Shown piece after piece: positions 16,061 to 24,197 of a DNA stretch of 64,000 bases. The stretch covers positions 166,849 to 230,848 of the forward strand of contig JAXLZZ010000004.1 of the NCBI GenBank assembly GCA_046350675.1. Reading direction: 5' to 3'. A program made the translations under genes and the position numbers. Below the pieces are notes generated by a model. That model did no database searches and was not told the DNA's origin. It was given only the letters and a program-made list of their open reading frames with translations. The DNA comes from JAXLZZ01 sp046350675 (GTDB lineage: Bacteria; Patescibacteriota; Saccharimonadia; Saccharimonadales; UBA4665). Numbering within the stretch: the first letter of the stretch is position 1; every line of letters starts with the position of its first letter.

Positions 16061-17316
16061 TAGTATCCAGGCCTCCGAGCGCTTGTGTTACGAGGTTTAC
16101 GAGCATCTACTGCCTCACGCCCTGGGGTATTACTCCCACGAGGCGTACTAAACGTCGTGTACTGGGATGCTTGGAACGCTAATCCTACTGCCGCTGCGGC
16201 AAAGACCACGCTAGTGCCACCGTAACTAATAAATGGCAGTGTGATCCCTTTTAGGGGTAAAAGGCCGATCATCGCCCCAATATTGATCAACGCTTGGATG
16301 CTCAACCAAGCCAACACCCCAACCACTAACAATCGGGCAAAGTCATCTGGTAACCGTTCGGCAATTGATTTTAGGCGCGCAAAGAATGCCACAAACACAC
16401 CCAGCAAAACCATGCTGCCAATAAAGCCGAACTTCTCGGCATAAATAGCGAATATCGAGTCATTTGCTGCCTCAGGCAAATACCCGTAGGCTTGCACGCT
16501 ACTCCCTAGACCCAGGCCGATTGCTCCGCCTGACCCAACAGCAATTAGCGCCTGGCAAGCCTGATAGCCGCTTGTCTGACAGTTAGCTTCCGGGTTGAGA
16601 TAACTTTGCAAGCGCTCACGGCGATACGGTGTGGATGAAACAGCTAAAATTAGGCCGATCATAATAATGCCACTAATCAACGCAATACGGCCAAGCGGCA
16701 AGCCAGCGACAAACGCCATCGTCGCCATCATGGCTATCAAAACACCGGCTGAGCCGAGATCGCTCTGCACCACCACAATCAAGACGCCAATAATACCGAG
16801 CGCAATGAGTAGCGGCTTGAGCGTCAACTGAGTGCTCGATATGACACCTTGCCGTACTCGATCAGACAAGAACGCTGCTAGCCAAATCAACACCGCAAAT
16901 TTCACGAGCTCCACAGACTGAAAAGAAAAACTACCCAAACGTACCCATCTATGCGCGGGATAAGACGGATTCACCGGTAATAACAGTGCGATTATAGTTG
17001 CGATGACCGCAATAATCAGTAGTGGCTTATAGGCTTGTTTCCACCAACTTAATGGAACTTTAGCAGTAACAATAAATGCAATAATACTGAGTCCAATGGC
17101 AAGTAACTGCTTGCTGATATAGTATCCACCCCCGACATGGTTGGCAGCGCTCAGCGCTGGGCTAATTGCGTATACTACAATCAGACCGATAGCCAATAAA
17201 GCAGCACATAAAATTAATAACCAGTAATCAGGTTTATGCTTGCGCCCAAGAGTAAGGTCAGCTGATGCTACTTTTTGTCGTCCGCGAGTCGGAAGCTGAC
17301 GTTGCTGCGGATACAT
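16060..17316 (-). CDS. ftsW: SEDS peptidoglycan polymerase FtsW
   Basis: 418 aa. Glycan strand polymerase of the divisome, paired with the FtsI transpeptidase. About ten hydrophobic segments follow a basic N-terminus. SEDS signatures are QSDLGSAGVL, the AIGLGLGSSVQAYGYLPEAANDS-type loop containing PEAANDSIFA, and LPFISYGGTSV. It could in principle be RodA, but its location between mraY and murG argues for FtsW. Confidence 0.93.
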   Translation of the reverse strand: MYPQQRQLPTRGRQKVASADLTLGRKHKPDYWLLILCAALLAIGLIVVYAISPALSAANHVGGGYYISKQLLAIGLSIIAFIVTAKVPLSWWKQAYKPLLIIAVIATIIALLLPVNPSYPAHRWVRLGSFSFQSVELVKFAVLIWLAAFLSDRVRQGVISSTQLTLKPLLIALGIIGVLIVVVQSDLGSAGVLIAMMATMAFVAGLPLGRIALISGIIMIGLILAVSSTPYRRERLQSYLNPEANCQTSGYQACQALIAVGSGGAIGLGLGSSVQAYGYLPEAANDSIFAIYAEKFGFIGSMVLLGVFVAFFARLKSIAERLPDDFARLLVVGVLAWLSIQALINIGAMIGLLPLKGITLPFISYGGTSVVFAAAAVGLAFQASQYTTFSTPRGSNTPGREAVDARKPRNTSARRPGY

Positions 17317-17317
17317 A

Positions 17318-18358
17318 TCACACCTGTCCGGCAGTCAAGAACACAATCAGGCCCAACACAGCACTCACCTGTCCTAAAATCCAAAAACGCATCGTAACTT
17401 TAGTCTCTGGCCAACCAATTGCCTCAAAATGATGGTGAATTGGTGAAGACAAAAAGACCTTTTTGCCGTGGCGCAACTTGCGAGAAGTACGATTAATAAT
17501 AACTGAGCCGGTTTCCATTACGTAGACTGCGCCAATTATTGGCAAGATGTATACCGTATTGGTTTGGAGCGCAATGATGCCGAGTGCTGTACCCAACGCA
17601 AATGAGCCTACATCGCCCATTAAGAATCGTGCCGGGTAAATATTGAACCAGGTGTAGCTTAACAGAGCGCCGATGACAGTAACGCAGAAGCCGGCCAGGG
17701 CGAATTTATGCTGTACTGCTGCTATGATTGCGTAAGCCATAAATGATGAGGTCAGAAGCCCCCCTGCCAAACCATCAAGCCCGTCACTGATGTTTACAGC
17801 ATTGGCGGTTGCTACTACCACCAACCAAAATAGTGCAACAACACCGATGCCAATGAACCATTCACCAAAGCCGGGGATATACATCGAGTCCACACCAAGC
17901 TTGCTATAAAACCACCAGCCGCCAGCTAGTGCCAACACGCTATATAAGCCAAATTTAAGACGCGCGCTCATGCCGGCAACACCCTTACCGGAGCTTTTGA
18001 TATTTAAAATATCATCAAATAGACCAATCAGGCCGGCAGCAACCAAACCCGCGAGTGGCAACCACGTTTGACCCCTGTCAAGATTCCCTGTAAGCGTGAC
18101 GATCGCGATCGCCGCAACAAATATGAGGCCCGCCATAGTAGGAATGTTCCGTTTATGCTTGGCAGCATGCAACTTTTGGTACACCGTCGCTTTCCCACCC
18201 GACCAGGCATCAGTACGCTGCCGTTTCCACCACTCTCTTTTGTACGCCACAGTGGTATATATCGGCGTGAGCAACATTGCAAACGCAAAGCCCAAAAACC
18301 CAAGCAGCAGAATACGAATCAGACTGTCCGGGTCAATGGCTATATTGAGTGTTTCCAT
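17318..18358 (-). CDS. mraY: phospho-N-acetylmuramoyl-pentapeptide transferase
   Basis: 346 aa. Makes lipid I from UDP-MurNAc-pentapeptide and undecaprenyl phosphate. A multispan protein with the family motifs: NAVNISDGLDGLAGG (catalytic Asp residues), LMGDVGSFALG, and the HHHFEAIGWPETKV loop with its His cluster. An extended -10 promoter about 30 nt upstream suggests a transcription start for mraY-ftsW-murG-ftsQ. Confidence 0.96.
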   Translation of the reverse strand: METLNIAIDPDSLIRILLLGFLGFAFAMLLTPIYTTVAYKREWWKRQRTDAWSGGKATVYQKLHAAKHKRNIPTMAGLIFVAAIAIVTLTGNLDRGQTWLPLAGLVAAGLIGLFDDILNIKSSGKGVAGMSARLKFGLYSVLALAGGWWFYSKLGVDSMYIPGFGEWFIGIGVVALFWLVVVATANAVNISDGLDGLAGGLLTSSFMAYAIIAAVQHKFALAGFCVTVIGALLSYTWFNIYPARFLMGDVGSFALGTALGIIALQTNTVYILPIIGAVYVMETGSVIINRTSRKLRHGKKVFLSSPIHHHFEAIGWPETKVTMRFWILGQVSAVLGLIVFLTAGQV

Positions 18359-18388
18359 AGTTATATATTTTCGTCAGTTCTTGGTTAA

Positions 18389-18397
18389 ATTATAGCA
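18389..18397 (-). promoter_or_regulatory. extended -10 promoter of the mraY-ftsQ unit
   Basis: On the minus strand TGC precedes a perfect TATAAT (18394-18389); no recognisable -35. Confidence 0.55.
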
Positions 18398-18420
18398 TTT
18401 CTCGCCGATTTCCAGGAATT

Positions 18421-18527
18421 ACACACATGTATGCAGTTTGGTTCAAAAGCGAGCACTGCAAGGGAGTCATACTCAAGGTATGGCGAGTGCGGAGCGCAGG
18501 TTTTGGGCCAAATTGCGTCAAGTGTGT
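18421..18527. repeat. large nested palindrome between ftsI and mraY (copy 1)
   Basis: The outer arms (18421-18448 and 18501-18527) are complementary with few mismatches. Inside, GCACT/AGTGC and GTCATAC/GTATGGC form further stems. Two related elements lie at 20795-20920 and 48477-48600. Confidence 0.75.
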
Positions 18528-18535
18528 AGTTCCTC

Positions 18536-20305
18536 CTATTGCCCTTTTGGTGTCACATATGAATCATTGGTCAACATATGGGCGATTTTGCCGTAAATTG
18601 GCTGTGCAGCAGCGGTACCGGCATATCCACCATTGGTTGGTTTATCCACGAACACTACGATTACGTATTGCGGTTTATCACCACCTACAAATCCAGCATA
18701 CGTACCGTTAAACAGGTGGTCATAATAGCCGCCCCCGGGCTTAGCGATCTGTGCAGTTCCTGTTTTGCCGCCAAAGATGTAATTTGTTTTATCAAGAGCT
18801 GGTGAAAAATTACGTTTTGCCACTACGTACTGCATGAGGGGTATCATCTCCTGGCTCGTTTGAGCACTAACAGCGTCTTTTTTTACTACTTTCGGTTTCG
18901 TCTGTGTAGCCTTGCCGCTACCATCAATCGTCTGATCGATAAGATATGGCTTGTAGTATGTGCCGCCATTCAGTACCGCCGAAAAGGCGCCAGCAACTTG
19001 AATTGGTGTCGCCGTCATTGCTTGACCAAATGAAGTGTTAGCGTAGGTTAGATCAATACCGGCTCCGTTATCTTCTGGATCAGGCACAGTACCGTCTGAT
19101 TCATAGCCCTGCTCAATGCCCGTCTGCTTGCTGAACATAAATCGATTCACCATATAGTCGTTCCAGGCAACACGGGCTTTATGGTTGATTTTGCCACCCC
19201 CCATCTGCATCAGTTCCCAGGTTGCGCCGGTATTCAATGAGAGATTGAGTAGCTCAGGGATGCTGCGTGTACCCGCACCACCGTCTTCCTCAATATTGGT
19301 GATCTTAAAGTCGTTCACTGTCCAAGATGCAGGATCATAATACGTAGTGTTCGGTTTGATAACACCTTGGTCAAGTGCAGCAGCCGTTGTGAGCGGTTTC
19401 ATAATAGAACCGATCTCAATTGCGCCTGTTACGGCATTATTCTGAAACAGCTTGCCGTCTTCAACTTCATTGTACTTTGCAGGATCGTAGGTCGGATAGT
19501 TTGCCATTGCTTTAATTGCGCCCGTATACGGGTCCATTATTATCGCGCTGACCCCACTAGCTTTAGTGCTCTTAGTGCCCTCTTGTACAATGTTTTCCAG
19601 CTTCTGTTGCATGGCCAAATCTAGAGTTAGCACCACATCTTTGCCGTTTTGTGGTGCTGAACGTGTATTATCCTTGCTGGCAGCCAATGGCACTCCGTTT
19701 GCGTCAGTAATAGCCTTTAACTCACCGGCCTTGCCTTTTAGCAATGAATCACTCGCCTGCTCGATGCCGTAGCGGCCTTTACCTTCGTTATCAACAAAGC
19801 CGAGTACTTGTGCAGCCATGGCTCCCTGAGGATATGTACGATAGTTTTGCGCCTGCAAGCCCAAACCGGGCGACTTCAGCTTTTCGATAGCATTTTTTTG
19901 CTCTTTGCTCAGTTTTTTTGCAAGGATGGCGTACCGGGTTTTTTTGGCCTTCATCTGTTCTGCGTACTTAGCAGGATCCCCGCCAATAATCTTGGCTACT
20001 TTTGCAGCAAGCTCATCCGGCTTTTTCACGTACACTGGATCGGCATAGAGCGTATACAGCTGCTGATTGAGCACAATTGGCAAGGTAGCACTGCCATTGT
20101 GCGCCTTGATTACTCCACGAGTAGCTGGAATTTCATACTGTTTGAGCTGATCGGCTAGTGCTTCCTTGCGGTAATGCCCGTGATTAATAATCTGTAAATA
20201 AAATAATCGGACACAGAATATTGCCACTACCAATACGAGCAAGCCGTACCAGACTCGGACGCGTTTTATTGTTTGTATCGTATCGTTTTTGTTTGGCAAA
20301 GCCAT
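18536..20305 (-). CDS. ftsI: class B penicillin-binding protein, septal transpeptidase
   Basis: 589 aa. Cross-links septal peptidoglycan with FtsW. One N-terminal membrane span at about 17-38, then a PBP dimerisation domain, then the transpeptidase domain. That domain has the three active-site motifs: SxxK in IGSIMKPL, SxN as SLN in LLNLSLNTGAT, and KTG in GGKTGTAQI. No PASTA repeats are present. A TATAAT ends 7 nt before the ATG, so ftsI may be transcribed leaderless and separately from ftsL. Confidence 0.95.
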   Translation of the reverse strand: MALPNKNDTIQTIKRVRVWYGLLVLVVAIFCVRLFYLQIINHGHYRKEALADQLKQYEIPATRGVIKAHNGSATLPIVLNQQLYTLYADPVYVKKPDELAAKVAKIIGGDPAKYAEQMKAKKTRYAILAKKLSKEQKNAIEKLKSPGLGLQAQNYRTYPQGAMAAQVLGFVDNEGKGRYGIEQASDSLLKGKAGELKAITDANGVPLAASKDNTRSAPQNGKDVVLTLDLAMQQKLENIVQEGTKSTKASGVSAIIMDPYTGAIKAMANYPTYDPAKYNEVEDGKLFQNNAVTGAIEIGSIMKPLTTAAALDQGVIKPNTTYYDPASWTVNDFKITNIEEDGGAGTRSIPELLNLSLNTGATWELMQMGGGKINHKARVAWNDYMVNRFMFSKQTGIEQGYESDGTVPDPEDNGAGIDLTYANTSFGQAMTATPIQVAGAFSAVLNGGTYYKPYLIDQTIDGSGKATQTKPKVVKKDAVSAQTSQEMIPLMQYVVAKRNFSPALDKTNYIFGGKTGTAQIAKPGGGYYDHLFNGTYAGFVGGDKPQYVIVVFVDKPTNGGYAGTAAAQPIYGKIAHMLTNDSYVTPKGQ

Positions 20306-20312
20306 TAGCGCT

Positions 20313-20318
20313 ATTATA
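20313..20318 (-). promoter_or_regulatory. -10 element, predicted leaderless start of ftsI
   Basis: A perfect TATAAT (20318-20313) ends 7 nt before the ATG at 20305. Confidence 0.55.
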
Positions 20319-20401
20319 CCCTATTTCATCATATAAAATAAGCAATCGACAACTCGCGACAAAGACTATTCGCCCCTGTTGCTAAGCAATCAACTGCTTA
20401 T

Positions 20402-20749
20402 TTAGTTCTTAACGGTGGCCGATGGTGCGACGGACACGAGATTCTTAGCAACGTCGCTGTTCTGAGCGCGGCTCAGCGACTGCAAACGTGCTGATGCGAC
20501 TTCTAGATCATCATGCTCTGCTTTGAGCTGAGCTTGTTCCTGCTGCAGACTATTGATCTGGTAGCCAAAGGCGTTCGTCTTAGTCACTTGCGTAAGATAG
20601 AGCAAGCCTAGTAGACACGCCAAAACAATCAAAATAATGGTGTTGCTCACCGGGCCAAGCGTGCGCGCTTTTGCTCGGAAGCTGACAGAATTCTGATTGC
20701 GTCCAGCAAATCGATTGCGATTCACTGCGAGAGAGCTGGAGTATGTCAT
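20402..20749 (-). CDS. ftsL: FtsL-like septum formation initiator
   Basis: 115 aa. Small bitopic protein: basic N-terminus, a single span at about 37-55 (IILIVLACLLGLLYL) and an extracytoplasmic coiled coil (INSLQQEQAQLKAEHDDLE). Topology, length and position between rsmH and ftsI identify it as FtsL-like, which normally pairs with DivIC/FtsB. The leader before the ATG is A/C-rich with no SD. Confidence 0.8.
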   Translation of the reverse strand: MTYSSSLAVNRNRFAGRNQNSVSFRAKARTLGPVSNTIILIVLACLLGLLYLTQVTKTNAFGYQINSLQQEQAQLKAEHDDLEVASARLQSLSRAQNSDVAKNLVSVAPSATVKN

Positions 20750-20794
20750 AGTTATTTTTCTTTTTATGTTTGTTTTTCTATCTAGGAACTGTTT

Positions 20795-20920
20795 CGGGAA
20801 TCACTCGTTTGAGTGCAGTTTGGTTCAAAGCTGAGCATTGCAAGCGAGTCGTACTATTCGGTACGGCGAGTGCGAAGCGCAAGTCTTGGACCAAAATGTG
20901 CCAAACGTGTGGTTTCCCCG
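20795..20920. repeat. large nested palindrome between rsmH and ftsL (copy 2)
   Basis: Arms 20795-20830 and 20885-20920 are nearly complementary. The inner part (GCGAGTCGTAC...GTACGGCGAGTGCG) matches copy 1. With the bases to 21034 this fills the gap; no gene is seen there. Confidence 0.75.
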
Positions 20921-21034
20921 TTGTTCTTGGGTCCAGCCTCGTTATCGGAGGCTGGAGACCGCTTTCGGCTTACTTAAGCCACGCGAACGTGGATTTTGTA
21001 AGCACGGGAGCTGCTTTTTACCTGAATAGGCATG

Positions 21035-21946
21035 CTAGTTCCCTTTCCTTTTTGTTTTCACTGCGGCTCGTAGTTTTGCGCTACGGGCGCGCGGATTATG
21101 GACTATTTCGTGTGAGGCTGCGGTGACCGGCTTTTTAGTGAGTAATTGCAATTCGGCGTCGTAGCGGTTGCCACTAACCTGCTGCAAATACTGCTTAACT
21201 ATCCGATCTTCAAGGCTATGGAAGCTAATCACAACTAGCCGTCCGCCTGGCTTCAGCAGCTCTACCCAAAGGGGTAAACTCTGCGTAAGCAGGCCTAACT
21301 CGTTGTTGACTGCAATTCGTATCGCTTGGAATGTCCGAGTTGCGGGATGAACCCGACTATACCCCGGCCAAGCTTTTGCGACGGTCTGCGCCAGTTCGCC
21401 TGTAGAGCTAAACGGACGCCCTTCGACGATCAGTTGAGCGATCTGACGGGCTTTTGGCTCTTCGCCATATTCCTTGATCAAATCTGCCAGTTCTGACTCG
21501 TCGTAGGTATTCACGATAGTTGCAGCGGACAGGAGTTGCTCCTGATCCATGCGCATATCGAGCGGGCCGTCTGCCTGAATTGCAAAGCCCCTACTTGCCT
21601 CGTTAAGGTGCGGTGACGATACGCCCAAATCAGCCAATATACAGTCAAATTGTTGACCTGATTCCAATACCTTTTGGCTAGCTGCTAAAAAATCCTGATG
21701 AATCAGGTTTATAACGCTAGTATCGAAGTTCCGTGTCAGCTCATTAATCGCATGTTGATCACGATCAACTAGGACACTGCCCCGATAATTCCCGGTTATG
21801 TCCAACACTTTTTGCGCGTGTCCACCGTACCCAGCCGTCAGATCGAGATATGAATCTCCTTCTTTCGGATCGAGATACTGCAACACTTCATCAAGAAGTA
21901 CTGGTACATGTTTTTGATTTGTATTTTGGTGTTTGTTTTGGTGCAT
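21035..21946 (-). CDS. rsmH: 16S rRNA (cytosine1402-N4)-methyltransferase
   Basis: 303 aa. Methylates N4 of C1402 in the 30S P site. Family motifs: HVPVLLDEVL near the N-terminus, SAM loop LDLTAGYGGHA, ADLGVSSPHL, GPLDMRMD, HPATRTFQAIRI and VISFHSLEDRIVK. It follows mraZ as in most bacteria, but a 383-nt gap separates them. The first ~10 residues (Gln/Asn/His/Lys-rich) are atypical and the leader is A/C-rich without SD, so the exact start is uncertain. Confidence 0.95.
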   Translation of the reverse strand: MHQNKHQNTNQKHVPVLLDEVLQYLDPKEGDSYLDLTAGYGGHAQKVLDITGNYRGSVLVDRDQHAINELTRNFDTSVINLIHQDFLAASQKVLESGQQFDCILADLGVSSPHLNEASRGFAIQADGPLDMRMDQEQLLSAATIVNTYDESELADLIKEYGEEPKARQIAQLIVEGRPFSSTGELAQTVAKAWPGYSRVHPATRTFQAIRIAVNNELGLLTQSLPLWVELLKPGGRLVVISFHSLEDRIVKQYLQQVSGNRYDAELQLLTKKPVTAASHEIVHNPRARSAKLRAAVKTKRKGN

Positions 21947-21980
21947 CTTGTCTTGTTTGTTTTTGTTTTTACAAGGTCAC

Positions 21981-22200
21981 CTATCCGATAATCAACTTTT
22001 TGTGTTTTTTGTAGTTTTTGTTTTTGTTTGATCTAAGCAATTTGTAAATTACAGTTTGCCAAGATCGGTGTTGAACGTGAGTTCAACTAAGTTTGAGAGA
22101 CTTATGTGTGAGGTGGAGTTTTGGGAGGTGTTTTGAGAAAGGTGCGAGATTTTTTTGAGTGGTTTTCTTTCATGTTCCACTTGTTGACTATCGGATAGCT
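21981..22200. repeat. 16-bp inverted repeat bracketing the rsmH leader
   Basis: CTATCCGATAATCAAC (about 21981-21996) and GTTGACTATCGGATAG (about 22184-22199) are complementary at 15 of 16 positions. They enclose ~190 nt, T-rich on the + strand, with no gene. On the minus strand they would bracket a C/A-rich leader upstream of rsmH. Confidence 0.6.
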
Positions 22201-22257
22201 AACCTCGAGGCTTTTGCTATCGCTCGTTCGATGCTCGTGGTTGATTGTTCGGTGATT

Positions 22258-22292
22258 CTCTACGAACTGCTAACTCCGAACTTCGAACTGTT
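22258..22292. repeat. short-period TTCG repeat (copy 3)
   Basis: CTACGAACTGCTAACTCCG and CGAACTG units just downstream of mraZ on the minus strand. Confidence 0.45.
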
Positions 22293-22329
22293 GGTACCAA
22301 ATTGTTAATGATCAGCTGTGCGCCAACGG

Positions 22330-22689
22330 CTAATTCGCCATCACTCGCCAGTATTTGCCTGCCCGTACCGCTTTGATGTTGCGGTTTATCCCTGCATAGT
22401 CCAGTAAATGCTGCTCGATGCTGACTCGACCTTGTTTTTCGTCGATACCCGCCTCGGTCTTCCCCATTCGGAACTGGACGTTTAAATCGGCCGTTTTTTC
22501 ATCGAGGATATTCCCCTTGAGTTGTGGCTCGACCTCTTCATCCCACACTGATTTTGGATAGAGATGAAGATATTTCTGGTAGCCTCTGGTGATTACTACT
22601 CCGCTGGCAAACTCGGCTCGAAGCTCTGGCGGTGTTGTCAACCGACGCTTGTCGTCTAGTTTCCTTTCGAAGTAATCCACTGTGGCCAT
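22330..22689 (-). CDS. mraZ: transcriptional regulator MraZ
   Basis: 119 aa from ATG 22689. Ring-forming AbrB-fold regulator of the dcw cluster. Two SpoVT-AbrB units: one around YFERKLDDKRRLTTPPELRAEF, the other around EKQGRVSIEQHLLDYAGI. The start at 22689 places the first motif as in other MraZ proteins. Longer frames from ATG 22737 or GTG 22746 run into the operator-like boxes. Four GTGGGT boxes upstream point to autoregulation. First gene of the dcw unit. Confidence 0.93.
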   Translation of the reverse strand: MATVDYFERKLDDKRRLTTPPELRAEFASGVVITRGYQKYLHLYPKSVWDEEVEPQLKGNILDEKTADLNVQFRMGKTEAGIDEKQGRVSIEQHLLDYAGINRNIKAVRAGKYWRVMAN

Positions 22690-22740
22690 CCCATTTAATA
22701 TTGATAGTGGTTTTTGTTTAATGGTGGGGGTTTGCATGCA

Positions 22741-22787
22741 ACCCACGATTACCCACTACCATGAGTTTACAACCCACCATCACCCAC
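22741..22787 (-). promoter_or_regulatory. MraZ-type operator: four GTGGGT boxes
   Basis: Minus-strand GTGGGT occurs at 22787-22782, 22777-22772, 22756-22751 and 22746-22741. Spacing is 10 bp within each pair and 21 bp between pairs, so all lie on one DNA face. A TATATA/TATAGT -10-like stretch sits just upstream (22803-22794), placing the boxes at the start of the transcript. Known MraZ proteins bind TGGGN repeats with ~10-bp period. Confidence 0.75.
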
Positions 22788-22804
22788 AGCAACACTATAT
22801 ATAG

Positions 22805-22831
22805 AAAAAAGTGGTGTTTCTGACACCACTT
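22805..22831 (-). terminator. intrinsic terminator of the small-membrane-protein cluster
   Basis: Stem GTGGTGT/ACACCAC (22811-22829), followed on the minus strand by six T residues (22810-22805). It separates the cluster upstream from mraZ. Confidence 0.75.
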
Positions 22832-22838
22832 ATCCACA
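22830..22838 (+). promoter_or_regulatory. perfect DnaA box
   Basis: TTATCCACA, the consensus DnaA box, at the foot of the terminator and about 30 bp upstream of the mraZ -10 region. I saw no cluster of further boxes, so it is not evidence for an origin. Confidence 0.4.
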
Positions 22839-22863
22839 GTTTTTTCAGGGGTAGATCATAAAA

Positions 22864-22908
22864 CGCTACAGGTAGCGTTACAGCCTCTCCGCCCTACGCT
22901 ACAGGTAG
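22864..22908. repeat. 12-bp direct repeat CGCTACAGGTAG
   Basis: Two identical copies at 22864-22875 and 22897-22908, 33 bp apart, between the terminator and the end of the gene at 22913. Copy 1 is also part of a small palindrome. Confidence 0.5.
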
Positions 22909-22912
22909 TGAT

Positions 22913-23158
22913 TTACGGAGTTGCCGGATTTCGGTCATGCCCCATTTCTGGTTGAACCATTGGCACGGCTTTCAGCTCAGGCACCGATAACACTGCGAGT
23001 TCACCAACCCGCTTTGTGCTGGATTCATCAACCGGCTGGCTGCTTGTTTCTGTGCCCCAAAGCATCGTTGCGCCGGCTACGAGGGCAGCAACCGTCAAAC
23101 GAAGTTCACGGCGATGCTCTTCCTCAAGATCTGACCAAAATTCTCTGAACTTATTCAT
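22913..23158 (-). CDS. small single-span membrane protein 5 of the cluster
   Basis: 81 aa, not recognised. Acidic/basic N-terminus (FWSDLEEEHRRELR), one hydrophobic span at about 24-36 (TVAALVAGATMLWG) and a short polar C-terminus outside the span. No SD; TATACT (23169-23164) ends 5 nt before the ATG. Last of five tandem genes of the same layout. Confidence 0.6.
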   Translation of the reverse strand: MNKFREFWSDLEEEHRRELRLTVAALVAGATMLWGTETSSQPVDESSTKRVGELAVLSVPELKAVPMVQPEMGHDRNPATP

Positions 23159-23195
23159 ATAGTAGTATAGTAACAGAATTATTGAGTTTGGTCAA

Positions 23196-23375
23196 TTACT
23201 TAACTGGGGTGCTGTGCTGAGGTGGTTGTTCGGCAAAAGCCCCATCTGCCACCTCTACCCCTGCCATTGCAACCAGAATAGCCGCAACAGTAGCAGCAAC
23301 CATCCACTTCTCTTTAGTACTGAGCTGCCACAACCCCCTATTAGGATCTGGGTCTTGCTCGTGATTCGGTGTCAT
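23196..23375 (-). CDS. small single-span membrane protein 4 of the cluster
   Basis: 59 aa, from ATG 23375 to TAA 23196. Polar N-terminus MTPNHEQDPDPNRG, a span at about 25-42 (MVAATVAAILVAMAGVEVA) and a Pro/His-rich end. The start lies 2 nt after the stop of the preceding gene, so translation is likely coupled. Same layout as its neighbours, which supports it as a real gene. Confidence 0.6.
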   Translation of the reverse strand: MTPNHEQDPDPNRGLWQLSTKEKWMVAATVAAILVAMAGVEVADGAFAEQPPQHSTPVK

Positions 23376-23377
23376 TA

Positions 23378-23743
23378 CTAGTGGTTTTGAGCTTCAGCTA
23401 TGAACTGTTGCTCGGCCGCGTTATTCATAACTGCCTGCTTCTCAGCGGTTGTGAGGTGATGTGGCTCGGGATCTTTGTCGAAACCGCCAGTGGCACCGGC
23501 CCATGCAAGCACACCGGCAACGGCTAGCCCACCGCCCCATTTCATAATTCGGGCCTTAAATGGTGCACCCTCTGCTATTTCACGCTCAGAGAAGTTCCCA
23601 GGACTAAAATGACGCTCGGCAGCAGCTATATCTGCAGGCACCGAAGGTTGATCGTCAAACTTATGTATATTTAATGCTTCATCATGACTCCCGTCTGAGA
23701 AGTTTTCGATTGCTGCTTTGAAGCTGTTATTCTGAGTGTCCAT
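23378..23743 (-). CDS. small single-span membrane protein 3 of the cluster
   Basis: 121 aa, not recognised. The soluble N-terminal ~65 residues are acidic; the span is at about 69-85 (WGGGLAVAGVLAWAGATGG) and the C-terminal ~35 residues are charged. An extended -10 (TGA TAGGAT) ends 6 nt before the ATG, so this gene may start its own leaderless transcript covering proteins 3-5. Confidence 0.6.
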   Translation of the reverse strand: MDTQNNSFKAAIENFSDGSHDEALNIHKFDDQPSVPADIAAAERHFSPGNFSEREIAEGAPFKARIMKWGGGLAVAGVLAWAGATGGFDKDPEPHHLTTAEKQAVMNNAAEQQFIAEAQNH

Positions 23744-23749
23744 GGTGTT

Positions 23750-23758
23750 ATCCTATCA
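23750..23758 (-). promoter_or_regulatory. extended -10, predicted leaderless start of membrane protein 3
   Basis: Minus-strand TGA then TAGGAT (23755-23750), 6 nt before the ATG at 23743. Confidence 0.45.
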
Positions 23759-23781
23759 TATTTCCTTCTATTAGTCAATGT

Positions 23782-24186
23782 TTACTTTTCTCGTTGGGCC
23801 ATGTCGGCTGGAACATTAATTACTATCTCAGAGGGGTCTTTCCCTTCGTGCAATGCCTTATGGATTTCGTTCTCTTGGGTCTGCATTTCTACATGTTCCT
23901 GGATATTTTCTATAGGCGGCTGATCACTCTGCTCTTTCACGTCATTGTCACCATTAAGTCTATTGTGTGCACCAGCAACACCGGCGGCGGCCACAAGGGC
24001 TACCGCCAAACCGCCCGCGATTCTTGGTTCCCAGGCACGGATTTTCTCAACTTTTTTCCTGCGTGCCTCTTTCTTGTTATATACATATGCGGCAGCTCTT
24101 GCTGTTTCGATCTCTGAGTCATCCATTTCACGGAATCGACCGAGATCTCTGTCAAAAGTTGTAGGTCGATTAGATTCTTTACTCAT
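23782..24186 (-). CDS. small single-span membrane protein 2 of the cluster
   Basis: 134 aa, not recognised. N-terminus with many Arg/Glu/Asp (residues 1-50), a span at about 55-72 (AGGLAVALVAAAGVAGAH), then a polar C-terminal half. GGACAG lies upstream as a weak SD. Twelve nt after the previous stop. Confidence 0.6.
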   Translation of the reverse strand: MSKESNRPTTFDRDLGRFREMDDSEIETARAAAYVYNKKEARRKKVEKIRAWEPRIAGGLAVALVAAAGVAGAHNRLNGDNDVKEQSDQPPIENIQEHVEMQTQENEIHKALHEGKDPSEIVINVPADMAQREK

Positions 24187-24197
24187 AGGGCTGTCCT

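Noticed and set aside
22830..22838. Replication origin near mraZ
   Set aside because: Only one DnaA box, no dnaA/dnaN, no AT-rich unwinding array.
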